Assembly: GCA_045128835.1 (NCBI GenBank)
Contig: JBGVRX010000027.1
Span: 1-17,836 of the forward strand
Direction of reading: 5' to 3'
DNA: 17,836 nucleotides
Source: CALVUJ01 sp045128835
GTDB taxonomy: Bacteria; Bacillota_I; Bacilli_A; RFN20; DUOF01
In this document: positions 1-6,667 of the stretch, in pieces
Layout: each line of letters opens with the position of its first letter
How positions within the stretch are numbered: the stretch's first letter is position 1
The notes under the pieces: model-generated
The model's database searches: none
Seen by the model: the letters and a program-made list of their open reading frames with translations, nothing else
What the model was told of the DNA's origin: nothing
Program-made: the position numbers and the translations under genes

Positions 1-545
1 CATTTACTACAGATGATTACTTGTTTAAAGTTGCATTTATGATTTTGTTCTATTGTGGTCTTCGAGTCGGAGAACTACAAGCTTTAGATTTATCTGACGT
101 TGATTTAACAAATAATGTGATTCATGTAAATAAGAATTATATGAGGAAACCTGCAGGCAAGTATGAAATAGTAAAAACAAAAACCAGTTCTAGTAATTCT
201 GTAGTTCATATTCCTAAAGTATTAAAAAATGAATTGATTAAATATATTAACATGTATAGATTAAAGCTGGACGCTCCATTATTTTCTTATAACAAAGATA
301 GATTGAAAAAACGTACTATAGAAAATTATAAGAATCGATATTGTGATATTGCTGGAGTAAAAAGGATTCGCATTCATGACTTTAGACATTCCTTTGCTTC
401 TTTAGTATATGAATTAAGTAATTATAATTATAGCGAGGTGGCAAAGAGATTAAGGCATAAAGATACCTCAACTGTAATGAAAACATATATACATGTATTT
501 CCTACCAGGAAAAATGAGGTAGACAATAAGTTAGATTCCTTATAA
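1..545 (+). CDS. Tyrosine recombinase / phage-type integrase, C-terminal part (5' end outside window)
   Basis: The reading frame is open from base 3 and runs in from the left, so this is the catalytic C-terminal domain of a larger protein, not a small gene starting at the TTG at 21. Catalytic signatures of the tyrosine recombinase family are visible in order: the first Arg in GLRVGELQAL, a Lys-containing beta-hairpin (KTKTSSSNSVVHIP), the H-x-x-R box in HDFRHSFAS, the His in LRHKD, and the nucleophilic Tyr in TYIHV. All five key positions look intact. These enzymes cut and rejoin DNA at att sites to integrate or excise phages and integrative elements. The gene ends 75 bases before the 3' end of a tRNA-Gly gene and is followed by a short direct repeat, a layout typical of an element boundary. 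Whether the full gene is intact cannot be seen. Confidence 0.92.
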   Translation, partial: FTTDDYLFKVAFMILFYCGLRVGELQALDLSDVDLTNNVIHVNKNYMRKPAGKYEIVKTKTSSSNSVVHIPKVLKNELIKYINMYRLKLDAPLFSYNKDRLKKRTIENYKNRYCDIAGVKRIRIHDFRHSFASLVYELSNYNYSEVAKRLRHKDTSTVMKTYIHVFPTRKNEVDNKLDSL

Positions 546-546
546 T

Positions 547-568
547 TTGTAGTCAATCTTGTAGTCAA
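547..568. repeat. 10-bp direct repeat, probable integrase arm-type sites
   Basis: TTGTAGTCAA occurs at 547-556 and again at 559-568, separated by two bases, immediately after the integrase stop codon. A third, shorter match, GTAGTCA, lies at 649-655 inside tRNA-Gly. Short direct repeats beside an int gene are commonly arm-binding sites for tyrosine integrases; that role is inferred here from position. Confidence 0.5.
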
Positions 569-584
569 AAGTAAAATTTGTATT

Positions 585-607
585 AAAAAACCTAGGTTTC
601 CCTAGGT
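585..607 (-). terminator. Intrinsic terminator of the tRNA cluster
   Basis: On the minus strand a 7-bp stem (ACCTAGG / CCTAGGT) with a GAAA tetraloop is followed by a run of six T. It lies 13 bases beyond the end of tRNA-Gly and would end the tRNA transcript. It also separates the tRNA unit from the convergent integrase gene. Confidence 0.8.
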
Positions 608-620
608 GAATTTTCAATAA

Positions 621-694
621 TGGAGCAGGTGAGGGGAATCGAACCCCCGTAGTCAGCTTGGAAGGCTGAAGTTCTACCATTGAACTACACCTGC
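621..694 (-). tRNA. tRNA-Gly (anticodon TCC)
   Basis: The minus strand folds into a standard cloverleaf: acceptor GCAGGTG pairs with CACCTGC, the anticodon loop CTTCCAA carries TCC, and the T-arm contains GGTTCGATTCC. The 3' CCA is encoded. It is the last of three tRNAs in the cluster, and its 3' end faces the integrase, making it the likely attachment target. Confidence 0.95.
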
Positions 695-732
695 ATGTAT
701 ATTTAAAGCAGTTATGTCACATCTCATTTAGT

Positions 733-809
733 TGGTGACCCGTACGGGATTCGAACCCGTGAGTGCATCCTTGAGAGGGATGTGAGTTAAGCCACTTCTC
801 CAACGGGCC
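733..809 (-). tRNA. tRNA-Glu (anticodon CTC)
   Basis: Acceptor GGCCCGT pairs with ACGGGTC, the T-arm is ACGGG-TTCGAAT-CCCGT, and the CCA end is encoded. The body matches Bacillota tRNA-Glu. The anticodon stem CATCC/GGATG encloses the loop CTCTCAA, which puts CTC at positions 34-36, reading GAG. Most low-GC Bacillota rely on the TTC isoacceptor, so this would be an extra glutamate tRNA. Confidence 0.93.
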
Positions 810-815
810 CCATAG

Positions 816-906
816 TGGCGGAGCAAGAGGGACTCGAACCCTCGCACCAGTTTCCCGATCTATATCCTTAGCAGGGATACCTCTTCACCAACTTGAGTAT
901 TGCTCC
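816..906 (-). tRNA. tRNA-Ser (anticodon GCT)
   Basis: This is a 91-base class II tRNA with a long variable arm. Acceptor GGAGCAA pairs with TTGCTCC, the anticodon loop CTGCTAA gives GCT (reading AGC/AGT), and the T-arm is GAGGG-TTCGAGT-CCCTC. The CCA end is encoded. It is the first tRNA of the cluster, close behind the promoter at 926-954. Confidence 0.95.
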
Positions 907-908
907 AG

Positions 909-961
909 ATAACTACTGCCCTAAGATATTAACACAAAAAATATCTTATGGCAATAGTTAT
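909..961. repeat. Large imperfect inverted repeat over the tRNA promoter
   Basis: The arms at 911-930 and 940-959 are reverse complements at 18 of 20 positions, and pairing extends to 909/961. The loop is nine bases. It lies between the end of the membrane protein gene at 967 and tRNA-Ser. The minus-strand side lacks a T-run, so it is not a standard terminator for the gene at 967, although it could act as a transcript-end hairpin. It coincides with the tRNA promoter. Confidence 0.75.
926..954 (-). promoter_or_regulatory. Sigma-A type promoter of the tRNA cluster
   Basis: On the minus strand there is a -35 TTGCCA (949-954), a 17-base spacer and a -10 TAATAT (926-931). Transcription would start some 10 bases before tRNA-Ser. 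Both hexamers fall within the arms of the inverted repeat 909-961. Confidence 0.75.
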
Positions 962-966
962 TTTAA

Positions 967-1890
967 TTATTTTTTATCATTTTCGTTAATTTTTTTTGCT
1001 AATTCTTCCATTTCTTTAATAACATTCTTTAATTCATTGTTAAAATCTTCTTTAAATGGCTTTGAATAAGCCTTATATGCTTGAACATAATATAATTGAT
1101 TTAACATTACAATTGGAGAAGCGAATACGCAGAAAACCAAAACCATTAATGACATTACTGTCGTAGGAGAAAATACTGCATTTGTCTCTAATGCTATCTT
1201 TGTTAAAAAAGCTAAACCAGCAGGAACAACCATCATTAACAAAAACATAAGATTAATAAGTAAAAAAGAGAAATATCTTTTCTTATTTAAAATTTTATTG
1301 TTCATTGCTACTGCTCTTTTACTATTAATTGGCATTTCAAAAGCAACAAAAGGAATAAAATCTCTCTTCAATTTCAAGCAAAAGAATACTAAGTACCCAA
1401 GAATAATTGATACTACAGCACCAATATTCATAATATTACTAACTCTATCTATTTGCATCATTTCTTCATATGTATAAGCAAAAGTCTCATAATTAGCAAT
1501 TGAGTCTAATAAGTTAGGTATTGAATCACTAGCAACCATAATCGCTGCATCTAAAAAGAATGAATAAATCATACAACCTGCTAAAAAAGCAATAAGCAAT
1601 GGTTTTAGTATAACTATGCTATAAACTCTGATACTTTTAAAGAATGTTAAAAAACCAACTTTTAAACTGCGATACTCAATTTGTGGTTTATCGTAAGCTT
1701 GAAATGCACAATACTTTATACTTATTATTGCAGGAATAATAATACATACAAAACCAAGCAATAATCCAATTGCGGCTTGTCCTAAAAATATTCCTATGAA
1801 AACAATCATTGAAAAGGCAAAAGATAAAGCTAAATAGTCTGCCCAATTTTTCTTGAATGATTGAAATGCTAATTTAAAATCATTAAACAA
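967..1890 (-). CDS. Uncharacterised six-helix membrane protein
   Basis: The frame can be opened at 1905, but the better start is the TTG at 1888-1890, because GGAGGTG lies six bases upstream of it; this gives 307 residues. About six hydrophobic segments are visible, near residues 20-38, 39-58, 90-118, 155-175, 207-235 and 243-268, and the C-terminus is a charged helix rich in Lys and Glu (FNNELKNVIKEMEELAKK). No catalytic motif is recognisable. It resembles the broad class of uncharacterised Bacillota polytopic membrane proteins, and I cannot assign a substrate or role. It stands as its own unit: a terminator separates it from the upstream LolA-like gene, and the tRNA cluster follows. Confidence 0.8.
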   Translation of the reverse strand: MFNDFKLAFQSFKKNWADYLALSFAFSMIVFIGIFLGQAAIGLLLGFVCIIIPAIISIKYCAFQAYDKPQIEYRSLKVGFLTFFKSIRVYSIVILKPLLIAFLAGCMIYSFFLDAAIMVASDSIPNLLDSIANYETFAYTYEEMMQIDRVSNIMNIGAVVSIILGYLVFFCLKLKRDFIPFVAFEMPINSKRAVAMNNKILNKKRYFSFLLINLMFLLMMVVPAGLAFLTKIALETNAVFSPTTVMSLMVLVFCVFASPIVMLNQLYYVQAYKAYSKPFKEDFNNELKNVIKEMEELAKKINENDKK

Positions 1891-1933
1891 AATAAACACC
1901 TCCAAGGCACTCTATTATGATACTAAAAAGGCC

Positions 1934-1972
1934 AAAAAAAAACAATCACTATTGAAACAATAATGACTGTTT
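1934..1972 (-). terminator. Intrinsic terminator after the LolA-like gene
   Basis: The minus strand has a 14-bp stem (arms AACAGTCATTATTG and CAATAGTGATTGTT, with two G-U pairs), a TTTC loop, and a run of nine T. It ends the transcript of the gene at 1993-3000. Confidence 0.85.
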
Positions 1973-1992
1973 GGATTTTAATTGAGATCTTT

Positions 1993-3000
1993 TTACTTTA
2001 TTCCAACAACTTCTAAACCGTTTGCAATATCAATATACGTTGAAACCTGTAAATTATTTCCATAAATAGTGCACTCTACACCATTATATAAATAAGTGAC
2101 TTTATTGTCCTCAATTGAAGCAAAACCATTAACTAATAAAATAAGTTCTCCATCTATTTCTGTTATACTCATTTCTTCACTATCACCTACTATTTTTTGA
2201 ACTACCGTAAATGATACATCTCCATCATAAGACATGATATATGTTTTATCTCCATCAATATTTGCATTTGTTTGCTCCTTAACAGAAACATTCATATCTA
2301 AACCTGTAACATTAAGTGGCAAGTCATCAAAAGTCGCTCCAGTTGTAGATGATAAATTTTCTCTAGCACTTTCCATATTTTTAGATAAATTAAAGTATTC
2401 TTCTTCAAATCCTACACCAACTTCAACTTTAGTAAATGTTACATTAACTAGCACATCATTATTTTCATTATAAAGATGTACCCACACTGGTTTTAAATCA
2501 TTTGTAAATTTAATTTCTTGTTTAACATATTGTGGGGCATTTTTGTAACTTGGCTCACTTGTAACAATAAGGCCATCGCTCATTTTTTGAGTTGTATATT
2601 CACCGTCAAAAACTTCTAATAATGATTGATAAATATATGGTTTAGCACTATTTAAAGGCCATCCTGATTTAAATTGATATACCTGATTTAAAGTAGGCGT
2701 TAAAACATACACACCTTCTTCATTTCTTAACATTATTTGTTCTTGATTAATCGTTGTATCATACAAACTCACTCTAAATAAATCATCTTCATCTTTCTTC
2801 ATATAGGAAACAGAAACAGCAAATTTTCTTTGTTCCTCTCCATTATTTAATTCCATAGTTGCTTCTAATTGATATGACGATAAATTACTATTAACATTCT
2901 CAATTGTTTCAGAAATTGTTGTGCCCGAGAAAAACACCTTCCAAACTCCTACTCCAAGTAACGCAAATATTACTGTAATAACCAAAAATTTTTTTAACAT
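1993..3000 (-). CDS. Membrane-anchored LolA/RseB-like protein
   Basis: The start chosen is the ATG at 2998-3000, giving 335 residues, because AGGTGG sits nine bases upstream; the longer frame to 3042 would place this ribosome site inside the coding region. Residues 2-22 form one hydrophobic helix after basic residues (signal anchor or uncleaved signal peptide; there is no lipobox Cys). The rest is a soluble extracytoplasmic beta-rich region with repeated strands of the kind seen in the LolA / MucB-RseB superfamily, such as YLYNGVECTIYGNN and LKPVWVHLYNENNDVLVNVTF. In Gram-positives this superfamily includes YdcC and GerS-like envelope proteins. The assignment rests on overall pattern, not on a diagnostic motif. 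It is a single-gene unit with its own terminator, divergent from the DUF378 gene. Confidence 0.6.
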   Translation of the reverse strand: MLKKFLVITVIFALLGVGVWKVFFSGTTISETIENVNSNLSSYQLEATMELNNGEEQRKFAVSVSYMKKDEDDLFRVSLYDTTINQEQIMLRNEEGVYVLTPTLNQVYQFKSGWPLNSAKPYIYQSLLEVFDGEYTTQKMSDGLIVTSEPSYKNAPQYVKQEIKFTNDLKPVWVHLYNENNDVLVNVTFTKVEVGVGFEEEYFNLSKNMESARENLSSTTGATFDDLPLNVTGLDMNVSVKEQTNANIDGDKTYIMSYDGDVSFTVVQKIVGDSEEMSITEIDGELILLVNGFASIEDNKVTYLYNGVECTIYGNNLQVSTYIDIANGLEVVGIK

Positions 3001-3117
3001 TTTCTTTATCCACCTATCCTTTGTTAAAAGTCTATGCACCACATTTTAAAAAAATGTAAAAATATGAATTATTTTTTTAAACTTGGACATATTAATAAAG
3101 AAAAGGGAGGATTTTAT

Positions 3118-3348
3118 ATGAATATTGTTCAAAAGACTGCACTTGTTTTAACTGTTGTAGGAGCACTTAACTGGGGAATGATTGGATTATTTAATTTTGA
3201 CTTAGTTGCTACAATATTTGGCTCTATGACAATTGTTACAAGAACTATTTATACATTAGTGGGTATTGCCGGTCTTATAAACGTTATGTTATTCTTTGTT
3301 GACCTTGATGAAATGGTTGTAATTGATAACAGAGAAAGAGTTAGATAA
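3118..3348 (+). CDS. DUF378 family small membrane protein (YuzA-like)
   Basis: The ATG at 3118 has GGGAGG just upstream and gives a 76-residue protein; an in-frame extension to 3034 has no ribosome site. Two transmembrane helices are visible. The sequence IVQKTALVLTVVGALNWGMI, then GLFNFDLVATIFG and RTIYTLVGIAGL, is the hallmark pattern of the DUF378 family (B. subtilis YuzA). The function of the family is unknown. The protein ends in a short charged tail (NRERVR). It is transcribed divergently from the LolA-like gene and ends at a strong two-way terminator. Confidence 0.88.
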   Translation: MNIVQKTALVLTVVGALNWGMIGLFNFDLVATIFGSMTIVTRTIYTLVGIAGLINVMLFFVDLDEMVVIDNRERVR

Positions 3349-3390
3349 CATTATAAAACTGTCTTTTTCAAACTAATATATATTAGATAT

Positions 3391-3426
3391 AAAATAAGCG
3401 ACTCTTAACGAATCGCTTATTTTTTT
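3391..3426. terminator. Bidirectional terminator between convergent genes
   Basis: Arms AATAAGCGA (3393-3401) and TCGCTTATT (3413-3421) form a 9-bp stem, extended by A-T pairs, with T-runs on both strands. It serves the DUF378 gene (plus) and the XRE-NTPase-CYTH gene (minus). Confidence 0.88.
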
Positions 3427-3427
3427 G

Positions 3428-4723
3428 TTATATTTTAGCTAATGAATGATTTTTATAACCATCATCTTCAGTAACTTCTTTTATAACTTTAATAAAAGAC
3501 GGGAATTTTATTTTCTTATTTTCATCCCTTAATTCTACTTCTACGATTGCTTTATCATTCCAGAAAGGATAAACATCAATTTCATAATATGTTCTATCAT
3601 AAGTTAGACAATATCTTGTTTTTCTTATTTGCCTATATTTAGGATCTGCACTCATAAGTAAATTCAAATATTCTTCCTTAGATAATCTTTTTTCTATTTC
3701 TAATCTCTTTACTTCATTTATTTTTCTTTTAATAGTTTTGTAATAAATATAATTTCCTTCTTTTCCACGTTGTCTAATTCTCACTTCATCATCATTATCA
3801 CTAACTAAATAAGTTTGAATAATTTCTATTTTTTCACAATTTTTCATACCCTCGAGTTCTTTAACATTAGGATATTCAATAAGATATTTTCTTTCTATTT
3901 CAAAAGGTTCTGGCTCTCCTAAAAAAGAAGAAATCTCAGCGATTAATCTATTCATTTTCTCTTCAAAATTTGTTGAGTTATCAATTATTCTTAAGTGTGG
4001 GTGTCCTGTCCATGCAGATATTATTTTATCATCAAGAATCGCAGCTTCTTTTGCCGTTTCTTTTCTAGCTTTATTATTTTCTAAAGTATAGAACTCTTCT
4101 GCACCTTTGGCGGCAGTAACAAGATGAAACACAGCATCATAATTATCTCTTAATTCGATTTCACTAGCATCTAGTTTCTTTATTAAGGTTTGAAATTCTA
4201 ATTCATTTAAATAAGCTTTACTATCAAGCATTCCTCTATCACAAACAATTAAAACTTTACCTTCCATTTTAGTTGCTGCTTCATAATAAATTTTTTCTTT
4301 TTCTTTTTGCATCTTCATAAGTGGGGTTTGGAAATTTATCTTATTTTTGCAAACGTTGAAATTTACTCCTGAATTGATTAACTCTGTTGCACTTTCTCCG
4401 ATAAACAATACTGTATATCCTTTTTGAGTAAATTCATTTTGAATCCAACTTAAAGCAGTACTTTTTCCTGCGCATGGACCTCCTGTAATAACAATCATAT
4501 TAATATTAGAATTCTTCTTTTCTTCTTCAATTAAGTCTTCTAGTTTTACATTAAATATTATTGATAATTTATTCATTATTTCTAATGGAGGTTTTGTTTG
4601 ACCCATCTCCCACTTAGATACAGCTTTATTTGTAACTCCAACCATTTCTCCAAGTTCACTTTGAGACAATTTACATTTTCTTCTTAAATTATAAAGTCTA
4701 TTTCCAAATCCATAATCGTTCAT
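3428..4723 (-). CDS. Three-domain fusion: XRE-type HTH, P-loop nucleotide-binding domain, CYTH domain
   Basis: The start is the ATG at 4721-4723 (431 residues), with AGGGGTG five bases upstream. Residues 5-65 are a Cro/C1-type helix-turn-helix (LSQSELGEMVGVTNKAVSKW). Residues 76-265 are an AAA_28-like P-loop domain: Walker A GGPCAGKS at 81-88 and a Walker-B-like strand VLIVCDRG at 157-164. Residues 272-425 are a CYTH (triphosphate tunnel) domain with the signature ExExK at 275-279 (EIERK), basic residues in VRIRQRG (314-320), and acidic pairs YEID (380-383) and VEVEL (394-398). CYTH domains bind triphosphate compounds with divalent metal; the P-loop + CYTH pair also occurs in the eukaryotic protein Ttd14. 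Together this looks like a DNA-binding sensor or enzyme for a nucleotide or polyphosphate, which is an inference. All key motifs appear intact, so an active enzyme is possible. Confidence 0.88.
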   Translation of the reverse strand: MNDYGFGNRLYNLRRKCKLSQSELGEMVGVTNKAVSKWEMGQTKPPLEIMNKLSIIFNVKLEDLIEEEKKNSNINMIVITGGPCAGKSTALSWIQNEFTQKGYTVLFIGESATELINSGVNFNVCKNKINFQTPLMKMQKEKEKIYYEAATKMEGKVLIVCDRGMLDSKAYLNELEFQTLIKKLDASEIELRDNYDAVFHLVTAAKGAEEFYTLENNKARKETAKEAAILDDKIISAWTGHPHLRIIDNSTNFEEKMNRLIAEISSFLGEPEPFEIERKYLIEYPNVKELEGMKNCEKIEIIQTYLVSDNDDEVRIRQRGKEGNYIYYKTIKRKINEVKRLEIEKRLSKEEYLNLLMSADPKYRQIRKTRYCLTYDRTYYEIDVYPFWNDKAIVEVELRDENKKIKFPSFIKVIKEVTEDDGYKNHSLAKI

Positions 4724-4744
4724 AATCGCACCCCTTACAAAAAA

Positions 4745-4753
4745 ATTATAACA
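4745..4753 (-). promoter_or_regulatory. Extended -10 promoter of the HTH-NTPase-CYTH gene
   Basis: The minus strand reads TGTTATAAT (TGN plus a perfect -10). There is no good -35 at 17 bases, which fits the extended -10 class. It is 21 bases upstream of the start codon. Confidence 0.6.
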
Positions 4754-4787
4754 TACCACAAACAACTAAAGTGTCTCTTTTTAAGAG

Positions 4788-4811
4788 AAAAAAAGCGATG
4801 TAAACATCGCT
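4788..4811 (-). terminator. Terminator of the mgtE-RDD-deoD-NERD operon
   Basis: The minus strand has the stem AGCGATG / CATCGCT with a TTTA loop and a run of seven T. The first base pairs overlap the TAG stop codon of the NERD-like gene. Confidence 0.88.
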
Positions 4812-5469
4812 AATTATTTTTCTTTACATTCATTTCTCTAAAACTAATTACTGATTCACTATGGTAATCATATATCCTTTTAGCCGCCTCATTTATTGAT
4901 TTAATAGAAAATTCATTTAAATCACATTCCTTTTCATAAACCTCAATGAACTTCTCAAAATCATCTTCAAATAAAACAAACTCTTTTTTTGGCCCCCCAG
5001 GAATTTTTCCAGTTACTACAGGCTTTGATAAATAAATTATATTAACAAAATCTTCAAATGGAGTGTTTTCCAATAAATTAGTTAATATCTTTATTCTTTT
5101 TTCATTATTTCTTAATGGATTATCAATATGAATCATTTTATCTCTTCTATATAAAACCCATTTTTCATCAATTACTTTAGCATTTAAATATCCGTAGTAA
5201 CATTTACAGGCAATTACATAAATATATTTGTTACCAATCATAATATGATCTATTTTTATATACTTATCTTCTCTTATTTGGATTATAACATCACTTAAAA
5301 GCGGAAAATCATGATCAATTGCAAACTTTTTTAATTTAGATGCAATCCTTCTTTTCTTTGTTAATCCAATAAACAAACTTCTCAAATCATCTAAAAAGAT
5401 GTAACAAACCGAGAACAACACTAACAAGAATAAAAATAAGATCATTAATATTAATCCTAATTTATCCAT
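4810..5469 (-). CDS. Membrane-anchored NERD-like (nuclease-related) protein, probable catalytic Glu lost
   Basis: The protein has 219 residues. Residues 3-26 are one hydrophobic helix, followed by a basic stretch, placing the rest in the cytoplasm. Residues 45-145 match the NERD pattern: a conserved LLSDVI strand, KIDHIMIG (Asp 74), then YIYVIACKCYYGYL and further on the NPLRNN segment. In typical NERD proteins the strand reads ETKNY, giving the nuclease-like E-x-K; here it is A87-C-K89, so the Glu is replaced while the Lys remains. The family is related to restriction-endonuclease-like folds, but its cellular role is poorly known. The start codon overlaps the deoD stop (TAATG), indicating translational coupling. 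It is the last gene of the four-gene operon. Confidence 0.7.
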   Translation of the reverse strand: MDKLGLILMILFLFLLVLFSVCYIFLDDLRSLFIGLTKKRRIASKLKKFAIDHDFPLLSDVIIQIREDKYIKIDHIMIGNKYIYVIACKCYYGYLNAKVIDEKWVLYRRDKMIHIDNPLRNNEKRIKILTNLLENTPFEDFVNIIYLSKPVVTGKIPGGPKKEFVLFEDDFEKFIEVYEKECDLNEFSIKSINEAAKRIYDYHSESVISFREMNVKKNN

Positions 5470-6179
5470 TATTCACCACACGCCACTTCTAGAGCCAATT
5501 TCATCATTTTAGTAAAGCCATTTTGTCTTGCTTCCGTACTAGCCTTTTCACCAGTAATAAAATTATCAGAAATTGTAACAATTGTAAGAGCTTTCTTTCC
5601 TGCTCTTGCTGCATTTATATACAATGCATATGATTCCATCTCTACAGCTAAAACTCCTAACTTAGCCCATGTTTTCCACTCATCTTTATTTTCGTTATAA
5701 AATATATCGCTACAGAAAACATTACCAACGTGATAATTGTATTCATTTTCTTTAGCTACTTTTACAGATTTTTCCACTAAATCATAAGAAGCAATCGCAC
5801 TGAAAGTTCCATGCAAGTTGAATTGGCATGCATAGTTAGAATCGCTACAAGCACCTAACGCCATAACGATATCTCCACTTTTAACATTTTCAACATAAGC
5901 ACCAGCAGTACCTACTCTTATAATTTCATCTACATCATAATCATGATACAACTCATAAGAATAAATTCCCATTGAAGGAACTCCCATTCCACTTCCTGCA
6001 ACACTTACTTCTTTTCCTTTGTAATGTCCTGTATAGCAATACATATTTCTAACTGTATTTACTAACTTGTAATCATCTAAAAAGTTCTCTGCAATATATT
6101 TTGCTCTAAGTGGATCTCCGCACATTAAAACTTTCTTTGCAATTTCACCTTTTTGTGCTTGGTTATGTGGTGTTGACAT
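5469..6179 (-). CDS. deoD: Purine nucleoside phosphorylase, DeoD type
   Basis: Phosphorolysis of purine (deoxy)nucleosides to the free base and (deoxy)ribose 1-phosphate, in nucleoside salvage in the cytoplasm. The ATG at 6177-6179 gives 236 residues, the normal length for the hexameric DeoD class. Visible motifs are the N-terminal MSTPHNQA and CGDPLRAKYIAE (phosphate-binding Arg), the family signature GSGMGVPSMGIYSYEL, the base/ribose-site AVEMESYALY, and SDNFITGEKAS late in the chain. The active-site Asp is in SDN. The start lies one base after the stop of the RDD gene, with GTGAGG inside that gene as ribosome site, so it is expressed as part of the mgtE operon. Confidence 0.96.
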   Translation of the reverse strand: MSTPHNQAQKGEIAKKVLMCGDPLRAKYIAENFLDDYKLVNTVRNMYCYTGHYKGKEVSVAGSGMGVPSMGIYSYELYHDYDVDEIIRVGTAGAYVENVKSGDIVMALGACSDSNYACQFNLHGTFSAIASYDLVEKSVKVAKENEYNYHVGNVFCSDIFYNENKDEWKTWAKLGVLAVEMESYALYINAARAGKKALTIVTISDNFITGEKASTEARQNGFTKMMKLALEVACGE

Positions 6180-6180
6180 A

Positions 6181-6654
6181 TTATTCTTCCTCACTTTCGT
6201 ATAAATCAATTACTTTTGTTTTAGCTAAAATATCAGCTAAATCCTTCTTGTCTTCTCTTAGAATCATTGTTATTGTTGAAGCAATAACAGTAATACCTAA
6301 AGAAGCAACATTTATAAATATTCTACCAATTCCCTCACGATAAAACATTGTTTTATAATCTAATTTTCTTCCATCTTCTCTAACAACTTGCAACTTAAAT
6401 ACTTTTTTACCTATTGTTTGGCCTCCAAAAAACAAAGGAATAACAATATAGTACATAAGTAAAATTATTGCAAAAATAATCCCATATCTAAAAACATCAA
6501 AAATAAATTTAGATGTTACTAAATGCTCTGATGAACTTAGCATGCTTATAATAAAAGGCAACTTACCTAATGTAAGAACAACAAACAATCCTAACACAAT
6601 TGCCAAATCTAACAAAGACGACATAATTCTATGTCTTACTTTTGCCAATTTCAC
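6181..6654 (-). CDS. RDD family membrane protein
   Basis: The start is taken as the GTG at 6652-6654 (157 residues), because AAGGAGG lies seven bases upstream; the ATG at 6675 lies before that ribosome site. The RDD pattern is clear: KVRHRIMSSLLDLAIVLG at the N-terminus (Arg and Asp in the first helix region), three to four hydrophobic segments, and GGQTIGKKVFKLQVVREDG before the last part. RDD proteins are small membrane proteins, some linked to ion transport, but their function is mostly open. Cotranscription with the mgtE transporter gene is evident: its ribosome site starts right at the mgtE stop codon. Confidence 0.88.
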   Translation of the reverse strand: MKLAKVRHRIMSSLLDLAIVLGLFVVLTLGKLPFIISMLSSSEHLVTSKFIFDVFRYGIIFAIILLMYYIVIPLFFGGQTIGKKVFKLQVVREDGRKLDYKTMFYREGIGRIFINVASLGITVIASTITMILREDKKDLADILAKTKVIDLYESEEE

Positions 6655-6667
6655 ACAAATCCCTCCT

